From Candidatus Competibacteraceae bacterium (GTDB lineage Bacteria > Pseudomonadota > Gammaproteobacteria > Competibacterales > Competibacteraceae): a stretch of 36,097 nucleotides of DNA. Below are positions 8,374-17,386 of the stretch, piece by piece. The DNA is taken from assembly GCA_007695245.1 (NCBI GenBank), contig REEE01000328.1, positions 1 through 36,097 of the forward strand. Direction: 5' to 3'. How positions within the stretch are numbered: the stretch's first letter is position 1; each line of letters begins with the position of its first letter. The translations under genes and the position numbers were made by a program. The notes under the pieces were generated by a model, which was given only the letters and a program-made list of their open reading frames with translations, had not been told where the DNA came from and ran no database searches.

Positions 8374-9279
8374 ATGAGCGACCACGACGACGTTTTACCC
8401 TATCTGCACACGATTCGCGACCTGATCCGCTGGGGCGCCAGCCGCATGAGCGAGGCCGGCCTGCATTTCGGTCACGGCACCGACAACGCCCTCGACGAAG
8501 CGGCGGCGCTGGTGCTGCACGCGCTGCATCTGCCGCCGGACCTGCATGCCGAGTATCTGCAAGCGCGACTGACGCCGCCCGAAAAGCAGGCGGCCTTACA
8601 GTTGTTGGCGCGGCGGATCAGCGAACGTCGCCCGGCCGCCTATCTGACCGGACGCGCCTGGTTCATGGGGCTGCCGTTCCAGGTGGACGAACGGGTGTTG
8701 GTCCCGCGCTCGCCGCTGGCGGAGCTGATCGAGCGCCATTTCGCGCCCTGGCTGCCGGACAGCCGGCAGGTCGGCGCGATTCTGGATCTGGGAACCGGCA
8801 GCGGCTGTATCGGCATCGCTTGCGCCCGCGCCTTCCCGGATGCGCGGGTAGACCTGGCGGATCTGTCCGCCGATGCCTTGGAGGTGGCGCGGCGCAATGT
8901 CGCCGAGCACGGGCTGGAAGATCAGGTGGAGGTCATTCAGTCCGATCTGTTCTCGGCGCTGAAGGGCCGCCGCTACGACCTGATCATCAGCAATCCGCCC
9001 TACGTCGGCCTGGAAGAACTGGACAACCTGCCGGCCGAATACCATCATGAACCCCGACTGGGACTGGTCGCCGGGGTCGAAGGGTTGGAAGTCGTGGTGG
9101 AAATTCTGCGCCAGGCCGTCGATTATCTACAGCGCGATGGACTGCTGGTCGTCGAGGTCGGCAACGCCCAGTACGCGCTGTGCGAGGCTTTTCCCGACAC
9201 ACCGTTCACTTGGCTGGAATTCGAGCGGGGCGGACAGGGGGTGTTTTTGTTGAATGCCGAGCAACTGCGTCAGTTATAA
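8374..9279 (+). CDS. prmB: 50S ribosomal protein L3 N5-glutamine methyltransferase
   Basis: PrmB methylates a glutamine of ribosomal protein L3 using SAM. From ATG 8374 the protein is 301 residues, close to the usual 300-310. It has an N-terminal helical domain containing AAYLTGRAWFMGLPFQVD and the SAM-binding motif ILDLGTGSGCIGIA. The catalytic NPPY sits in IISNPPYVGLEELDNLPAEY. The WFMGLPF segment and VLVPRSPLAELIE favour PrmB over PrmC. Upstream in-frame codons lack family similarity, so the start is ATG 8374. Codons 153 to the end occur again at 12841-13290, the second copy having a diverged 3' end. Confidence 0.95.
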   Translation: MSDHDDVLPYLHTIRDLIRWGASRMSEAGLHFGHGTDNALDEAAALVLHALHLPPDLHAEYLQARLTPPEKQAALQLLARRISERRPAAYLTGRAWFMGLPFQVDERVLVPRSPLAELIERHFAPWLPDSRQVGAILDLGTGSGCIGIACARAFPDARVDLADLSADALEVARRNVAEHGLEDQVEVIQSDLFSALKGRRYDLIISNPPYVGLEELDNLPAEYHHEPRLGLVAGVEGLEVVVEILRQAVDYLQRDGLLVVEVGNAQYALCEAFPDTPFTWLEFERGGQGVFLLNAEQLRQL

Positions 9280-9308
9280 AAACCTGAGGACGCATCCGGG
9301 GAATTATC

Positions 9309-12656
<3,348 letters not shown>

Positions 12657-12681
<25 letters not shown>

Positions 12682-12720
12682 TCCGCAAGTACGACAAGGC
12701 CGGCCCTCGTTACACCTCCT
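12657..12720 (+). pseudogene. 64-bp hemN 5' fragment (second copy)
   Basis: Bases 12657-12720 are identical to 20441-20504, the start of the intact hemN (ALVFDPALIRKYDKAGPR and onward). The resemblance continues upstream without gaps to 12633/20417 but with about 70 percent identity, mostly transitions. In this copy the two ATG codons of hemN read ACC ACG. The hemN frame breaks off at 12720 after TACACCTCCT, where sequence from the SCO gene begins. The multi-PAS gene ends inside this fragment. It cannot encode a functional HemN. Confidence 0.9.
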
Positions 12721-12840
12721 GGGCAGAAGCTGTAGCCGAAATACAGGAAGGTCCAGTGGCCGTGAAAGTTCTCGCGGGTAAACGGCCGACCGCTATGATG
12801 GACTAACTGAAAATCCTCGAGCGGTTGCGGGGCGGGTAGA
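12721..12840 (-). pseudogene. 120-bp fragment of the SCO-like gene (second copy)
   Basis: Bases 12721-12840 match 7929-8048 with one difference (A at 12806 for G at 8014). On the minus strand this corresponds to about codons 44-83 of the SCO-like protein, ending just inside the CPDVC copper motif. Both ends are abrupt: hemN sequence lies to the left and prmB sequence to the right. Compared with the original order, 781 bp (8049-8829) are missing between this piece and the prmB piece. No start or function is possible. Confidence 0.92.
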
Positions 12841-13290
12841 GCCTTCCCGGATGCGCGGGTAGACCTGGCGGATCTGTCCGCCGATGCCTTGGACGTGGCG
12901 CGGCGCAATGTCGCCGAGCACGGGCTGGAAGATCAGGTGGAGGTCATTCAGTCCGATCTGTTCTCGGCGCTGAAGGGCCGCCGCTACGACCTGATCATCA
13001 GCAATCCGCCCTACGTCGGCCTGGAAGAACTGGACAACCTGCCGGCCGAATACCATCATGAACCCCGACTGGGACTGGTCGCCGGGGTCGAAGGGTTGGA
13101 AGTCGTGGTGGAAATTCTGCGCCAGGCCGTCGATTATCTACAGCGCGATGGACTGCTGGTCGTCGAGGTCGGCAACGCCCAGTACGCGTTGTGTGAAGCG
13201 TTCCCGGACGTTCCGTTTACTTGGCTGGAATTCGAGCGGGGTGGACAGGGGGTGTTTTTGTTGAATGCCGGCCAATTGCGTAAACTTTAA
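12841..13290 (+). pseudogene. 3' half of prmB (second copy, diverged 3' end)
   Basis: Bases 12841-13290 align without gaps to 8830-9279 (offset 4011), starting exactly at codon 153 of prmB and ending at its stop. The first 348 bp differ at one site (12894, Glu to Asp). The last 102 bp differ at 18 sites in 13 codons, 10 of them synonymous, with T to V, E to G and Q to K as the only amino acid changes. The diverged tail therefore looks like a prmB that stayed under selection in another lineage. The frame is open but lacks the N-terminal half and most of the SAM-binding motif, so it should not be functional as it stands. Confidence 0.92.
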
Positions 13291-13332
13291 CAGCAGTGAT
13301 ACGCTATACTTTAACGATAATAGTTCTTTATC

Positions 13333-13362
13333 AGCCTTTCGATCAACGGTGGGGGAAAGGCT
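13333..13362 (+). other. Hairpin in leader of the acyltransferase gene
   Basis: AGCCTTTC (13333-13340) pairs with GAAAGGCT (13355-13362) around a 14-nt G-rich loop, 53 bp before the acyltransferase ATG. There is no T-tract, so it is not a clear terminator. It could be a leader structure or chance. The surrounding 125 bp (13291-13415) is AT-rich and otherwise shows nothing I can identify. Confidence 0.3.
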
Positions 13363-13415
13363 AAATGATCTGTTGCCGATCAGCCTACTGTTCCCCGATG
13401 GGACTAGGAGGACAA

Positions 13416-14240
13416 ATGAATCCCCGGTTAGATGCTGAACCTAGCTTCATTGACTTATTTAACAAATATTTTGAAGTGGTTCCAGCGGATTCACCAAAAA
13501 AAAAGTTAGAGTGTTATCGTTTGCGTTATCAGGTCTATTGCAAGGAAGGAGTTATTCGGGGATTTTACCCAGAGAATTACCCAAACGGGCTGGAGTACGA
13601 TCAGTATGACGAGCGTTCCGTGCATAGCCTGCTGATGCATAAACCCACAAAGTCTGTTGCCGGCACAGTGAGGGTAGTATTGCCCGATCAAAATAAACCA
13701 GAGGCGCAATTTCCACTCGAAAAGTTCGGTAGTCATTCCTTTTACGCGGATGTCATACCTCTTGAAAGCCTCCCCCGTTTGAGGCTCGGCGAGGTTTCTC
13801 GACTGATTCTTGCGTCAAAATTTCGCGGGCGGCAGGACGAGAATCAATTTCCGTATGGTATGGCGGAAAACTCTGAATATCCGTTTCCACCAGACCGCCG
13901 ACGTAAAAGCAGTTCACTTAAAACCGGCTCTGATGATCAAAGAAGAGCCCAGCAACGAACCTTTCCCCATGCTATTCTAGGTTTACTGGTGGCAGTCGTA
14001 CAAATCAGTGTTCAGTATAATCTAAACTACTTGTATGTTGGGATTGAACCCGTATGTGCAAGACTTCTTAGGACATTTGGAATTCATTTTACTCCAATTA
14101 GCCCGATAATTGACTATTACGGTCCATGTAGAGGTTATCTGGGATCGATTCCAGACATTAGCAAAAATATTTACTTGACCAACCCACAAGTATGGAATTT
14201 ACTTTTTAAAAATAGTGCGCTTTATCCACGTCCAACATAA
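13416..14240 (+). CDS. PEP-CTERM/exosortase system-associated acyltransferase (autoinducer-synthase fold)
   Basis: The 274-residue product resembles the acyltransferases that accompany exosortase/PEP-CTERM systems, relatives of N-acyl amino acid synthases and LuxI-type enzymes in the GNAT superfamily. Visible family features are FEVVPADSPKKKLECYRLRY followed by QVYC, the acidic segment YDQYDERSVHSLLMH and AGTVRVVLP. RLGEVSRLILASKFR and a C-terminal half with YLYVGIEPVCARLLRTFGIH complete the pattern. ATG 13416 is chosen because a perfect AGGAGG lies at 13406-13411; an in-frame ATG at 13365 has no such site. No exosortase, PEP-CTERM protein or partner regulator is in the window, so it is an orphan here. 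The product and substrate cannot be told from sequence. Low GC and AT-rich codons mark it as part of the island. Confidence 0.8.
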   Translation: MNPRLDAEPSFIDLFNKYFEVVPADSPKKKLECYRLRYQVYCKEGVIRGFYPENYPNGLEYDQYDERSVHSLLMHKPTKSVAGTVRVVLPDQNKPEAQFPLEKFGSHSFYADVIPLESLPRLRLGEVSRLILASKFRGRQDENQFPYGMAENSEYPFPPDRRRKSSSLKTGSDDQRRAQQRTFPHAILGLLVAVVQISVQYNLNYLYVGIEPVCARLLRTFGIHFTPISPIIDYYGPCRGYLGSIPDISKNIYLTNPQVWNLLFKNSALYPRPT

Positions 14241-14288
14241 CTTTACTCACCTTAACGCATATCTTTCCGGTTTTGAGAGGATTAGTGA

Positions 14289-14759
14289 GTGAAGGTTAAA
14301 CTGACGCTGGGAAATGTTTGGACAATAACCATGCGTCATTTTTGTTGCTTTCTAGGCATGCTGATTATTTGCATCATGAGTGGAATATCTTCCGCAGATA
14401 ATTTGCCCGTTGTGGTTGTCAATCCCACGGTTGATCCTAAATCTTTTCTTTCGCGAAGCGCTTTCAGCGCGATATTTGGAATGCGCCTCAGGAAATGGGA
14501 GGATGGTTCGCAGATCAAAGTCTTTGTACTAGCTGATGACAGTCCTTTACACGTTAACTTCAGCAAAAATATTCTTCGGGTTTTTCCCTATCAATTGCGT
14601 TTAGCTTGGGATCGATTAGTTTTTTCCGGTACGGGAGAGGAACCTACCAAGCTAAAATCAGAGCAACAAATGCGAGAAATGGTTGGTTCCACACCTGGCG
14701 CTATTGGTTATTTGAGTAGGTCCATGATCGATGAAACGGTTAAAGCGATTAATTTTTAA
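14289..14759 (+). CDS. PstS-like periplasmic substrate-binding domain protein
   Basis: This small exported protein (156 residues from GTG 14289) belongs to the phosphate-binding-protein-like (PBP) superfamily. Features are VVVVNPTVDPKSFLSRSAFS followed by AIFGMRLRKWEDGSQIKVFV, and the C-terminal REMVGSTPGAIGYLSRSMID, where STPGAIGY matches the PstS-type ligand loop. The protein is about half the size of full PstS, as in other single-lobe members. A signal peptide is present (CCFLGMLIICIMSGISSA, cleavage before DN). GTG 14289 has AGAGG 8 nt upstream. ATG 14331 would put the signal sequence right at the N-terminus but has no Shine-Dalgarno. No Pst permease or ATPase is nearby, so it is unlikely to work in classical phosphate import. 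It overlaps the start of the porin gene, suggesting joint expression. Confidence 0.7.
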   Translation: MKVKLTLGNVWTITMRHFCCFLGMLIICIMSGISSADNLPVVVVNPTVDPKSFLSRSAFSAIFGMRLRKWEDGSQIKVFVLADDSPLHVNFSKNILRVFPYQLRLAWDRLVFSGTGEEPTKLKSEQQMREMVGSTPGAIGYLSRSMIDETVKAINF

Positions 14760-16110
14760 TAATCGAAAATTGAATATATTTTTTCCACTACACTTTGGGA
14801 AAAAGCTATATTTTATGGACATTTTTGGAAAAAGATTATTCGGTAACAAAATGCTTTTACAGTTCATTCATAGTCAGCATCGCCTAGCGAATTTTTTTAA
14901 AGCTTTAATCATACCCCATTGGATGATTGTTGGATTTCTATATATCATCCTGGGTTGGTATGTTACTGAACGCGCACAGGCTTTCGATCTTACTGAAGAT
15001 ATTCAATTGCATGGATTTATAACTCAAGGCTACTTCCTGACGTCGGACAATAGAATTTTTGGAAAAAGCGATGAAGGCGGCAGTTTTGATTACACTGAAG
15101 CTGGCATCACTGGCTCATGGACTCCTCATTCTGATTTCCGTTTTGCGGCTCAAGTATTATTTCGACGGGCCGGAATAGGGAACAACAATGATTTTGAACT
15201 CGATTTCGGCTTACTCGACTACACCATCCTCTCAACGGTTGATTACCGCCTTGGCGTACGCCTTGGGCGCGTAAAAACACCTTTTGGTTTTTATAATGAA
15301 ACTCGTGATGTATTATTCACCAGGCCAACCATTTTGTTGCCCCAATCCATTTACGCCGATGCCCAACGTGACTTGGCTATGTCTTCAGACAGTGGTTTCA
15401 TCTATGGTGAATATCGAAATGACTGGGGAAATCTGTCTCTTGAACTTGGCGCAGGGATACCAAGAGGGGACAGTGTGGATGTTGAACTCGGAATATTGGG
15501 AGATGATTTTCCGGGGGAAACGTATTCCGAACTCTCTTATGTCGGGAGGTTAGGCTATGAGACCCAAGGCGGAAAATTTCGTATGGCTATTACTTCGGCA
15601 CGGGTAGATACTCGTTATGATCCGAAGCTTCTTCCCCCTGATGACTTGCTGGGTGGCAAGGATATATTTATCCCAGTAATTTTTTCGGGGCAGTATAATC
15701 GGGAAAAACTAAGCCTTACTGCTGAATATGCCTTTCGTTCGGTTGAAGCTACCGGGTTCGGAAGTGGATTTGATAGAAAAATGATTGGAGAGAGTTATTA
15801 TCTACAAGCGGAGTATCGATTTAGACAGAATTGGCAGTTTGTTTTACGTTACGATGTAATGTATAATGATCGTAACGATAAAAATGGTAGAAAAAATGAG
15901 GCAAAATACGGATCCCCTGCTCATACTTGGTTCGCCAAGGATTGGACTATCGGACTTCGCCATTATATTAACCCTTCTTTTTTGATTGCCGCTGAATATC
16001 ATTCGATCAATGGCACAGCTTGGATAGTGCCAATTCAGGATAATCCTGACCCTTTCGATTTGAAGAGAAGATGGAATTTATTCGCTCTTGCAGTGAGCTA
16101 TCGCTTTTAG
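14731..16110 (+). CDS. Outer-membrane porin-like beta-barrel protein
   Basis: This is a 459-residue protein if started at ATG 14731, which overlaps the previous gene by 29 bp. In-frame ATGs at 14815 and 14851 are also possible, and no start has a convincing Shine-Dalgarno. A hydrophobic export segment (MIVGFLYIILGWYVTERAQA) is followed by FDLTEDIQLHGFITQGYF. The rest consists of alternating beta strands with many aromatic ends, and the protein finishes in AVSYRF, the terminal Phe expected for BAM-assembled barrels. RLGRVKTPFGFYNETRDVLF resembles OprO/OprP-type porins and other porins of the superfamily. Substrate is unknown. Coupling to a PstS-like protein may point to an anion or a signalling role, but that is inference. 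Codon use is AT-rich like its neighbours. Confidence 0.75.
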   Translation: MKRLKRLIFNNRKLNIFFPLHFGKKLYFMDIFGKRLFGNKMLLQFIHSQHRLANFFKALIIPHWMIVGFLYIILGWYVTERAQAFDLTEDIQLHGFITQGYFLTSDNRIFGKSDEGGSFDYTEAGITGSWTPHSDFRFAAQVLFRRAGIGNNNDFELDFGLLDYTILSTVDYRLGVRLGRVKTPFGFYNETRDVLFTRPTILLPQSIYADAQRDLAMSSDSGFIYGEYRNDWGNLSLELGAGIPRGDSVDVELGILGDDFPGETYSELSYVGRLGYETQGGKFRMAITSARVDTRYDPKLLPPDDLLGGKDIFIPVIFSGQYNREKLSLTAEYAFRSVEATGFGSGFDRKMIGESYYLQAEYRFRQNWQFVLRYDVMYNDRNDKNGRKNEAKYGSPAHTWFAKDWTIGLRHYINPSFLIAAEYHSINGTAWIVPIQDNPDPFDLKRRWNLFALAVSYRF

Positions 16111-16173
16111 CCATAAAGCTTCTAGGCGCAGACGCTGTTTAATTAACGCAGAACTGATGATTTTAATTCCTAA

Positions 16174-16962
16174 CTACCCGAGAGGCTTACGTCCTACGAC
16201 AATCATTTGTAATATTGCGGAAAAAAATTTACCTTCCGCATTAGAGCGTTCAAGTTCCGCATGCATTTTTTCCAACTCAATTGGTGAGACAATACCAGCT
16301 TCCAAAGCGAATTTCTCAGTCTCATCAAACCAGGTAATTTGCCGACTAATCTGGTAGTCCAATATGAAGCTTGGGGCCAATTCAACATATATATCCTCCA
16401 GCATGGACTGCTGAAAGATACCATAAAGTTGTCTTCCTATATAACCATTCTTGGTCGCTTTTTCAACATGAAATTTTTTTAATTTTTGCTCTATATCAAT
16501 CAAGCTTGTATCGAATGACATTGTACTCCAGTCCGTATCGAATACCAGAGCCCAGCCACCGGGTTTAGTCACTCTTATCATTTCCTGAAGAAGTTGGTGT
16601 GGGTTGGTGCTATGCTGAAAAACTCGCTCGCTACGAACAGAATCGAAATGGTCTGAGCTCAATGAAAGACAGTGACCATCACCCAGATAATGGGAAACCC
16701 ATTTATTTACTCCAGCGTCGAGGGTTTTTTGGTTCGCATGCATGATTTGCTCTTTATCAATATCCACCCCAACGACCTGTCCGGTTTCACCAACAATTGA
16801 AGCTAGGGAAATTGTATCTGTTGCTGGACCACAACCTACATCGAGCACTTTATTGCCAGGTTGTATCCGCATCAGCTCATAAGTGCGTTTTTTGTACTTC
16901 GAAACGATGTTGGCGATTGATAAAAGATAGTCAGATGGTGAGTAATTGTTTGCAGACGCCAT
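16174..16962 (-). CDS. Class I SAM-dependent methyltransferase, substrate unknown
   Basis: The 262-residue product has the Rossmann-type methyltransferase core: motif I VLDVGCGPATDTISLA (near residues 40-55), acidic motif II VVGVDIDKEQI, DHFDSVRSERVFQH and a motif IV/V region with VTKPGGWALVFDTDW. This is the methyltransferase domain 11/25 pattern seen in many small-molecule and quinone methyltransferases. ATG 16962 (MASANNY) is preferred over ATG 16977 because GAGGAGA sits 7 nt before it. The gene faces the porin gene across 63 bp and lies in the AT-rich island. It could act on the product of the nearby acyltransferase, but nothing in the sequence shows that. Confidence 0.8.
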   Translation of the reverse strand: MASANNYSPSDYLLSIANIVSKYKKRTYELMRIQPGNKVLDVGCGPATDTISLASIVGETGQVVGVDIDKEQIMHANQKTLDAGVNKWVSHYLGDGHCLSLSSDHFDSVRSERVFQHSTNPHQLLQEMIRVTKPGGWALVFDTDWSTMSFDTSLIDIEQKLKKFHVEKATKNGYIGRQLYGIFQQSMLEDIYVELAPSFILDYQISRQITWFDETEKFALEAGIVSPIELEKMHAELERSNAEGKFFSAILQMIVVGRKPLG

Positions 16963-17021
16963 GTCGAGTCTCCTCATGTATTAAATAATGATGCAAGTTG
17001 ACCAGTCTTAAAAAGGGTGGG

Positions 17022-17223
17022 TTAGGATGAATAAAGTCGATAAAGCCTTGCTTTCACGAGAATCTTCTCAATTAATCGCTTTTTGTCTTGATGATAGTAT
17101 TTCGGTAAGCTGCTCCACAACCTAAGCCTCTTAATTCTAAGTCCATCTACCGCATTGAATTTTGACAAAAAGCTAGCAACATTGCCGATGGACTCAGTGG
17201 AACGAATCTCTCCATAAATTATG
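17022..17223 (-). pseudogene. 3' part of an ORF split by a MITE-like insertion
   Basis: The minus strand is open from the left target repeat at 17223 to TAA at 17022-17024 and reads as protein-like sequence (RSTESIGNVASFLSKFNAVD, then LRIKRLRLWSSLPKYYHQDK). Removing the 119-bp element plus one 8-bp target repeat joins this frame exactly to MMFQLSHII upstream (ATG at 17370), giving a 73-codon ORF. With the element in place the frame shifts and stops early. I do not recognise the family. The C-terminus is rich in Lys/Arg and Tyr. The ORF could itself be the tail of a longer gene whose 5' part was lost where the next gene begins. Confidence 0.45.
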
Positions 17224-17350
17224 CCTCCTGTAAATTTTCCAGTGACCTTCGTCCGGCAACCTCAACTTGTAGTGTTGGCCCTGTCTGAGCCTATCACAGG
17301 AAGCGACCACCCCACATTTATCACTGGAAAATTTACAGGAAGAAATTATG
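17216..17350. mobile_element. MITE-like element with terminal inverted repeats and 8-bp target duplication
   Basis: A 119-bp element occupies 17224-17342. Its ends form 22-bp inverted repeats with one mismatch. The perfect 20-bp core is 17226-17245 (TCCTGTAAATTTTCCAGTGA) and its reverse complement is 17321-17340. Identical 8-bp direct repeats AAATTATG flank it directly at 17216-17223 and 17343-17350, as expected of a target-site duplication. The interior (about 75 bp) is too short for a transposase. The element must be non-autonomous or a deletion derivative of an IS that makes 8-bp duplications. I cannot assign the family from the repeat alone. Confidence 0.8.
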
Positions 17351-17386
17351 TGTGATAATTGAAACATCATGAAGGTATTGTAGCAA

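Noticed and set aside
12841-13290. prmB repeat considered as the attachment site of an integrated element
   Set aside because: No integrase or excision gene is present, the repeat is 450 bp with a diverged end, and extra pieces of SCO and hemN lie beside it; this does not fit site-specific integration.
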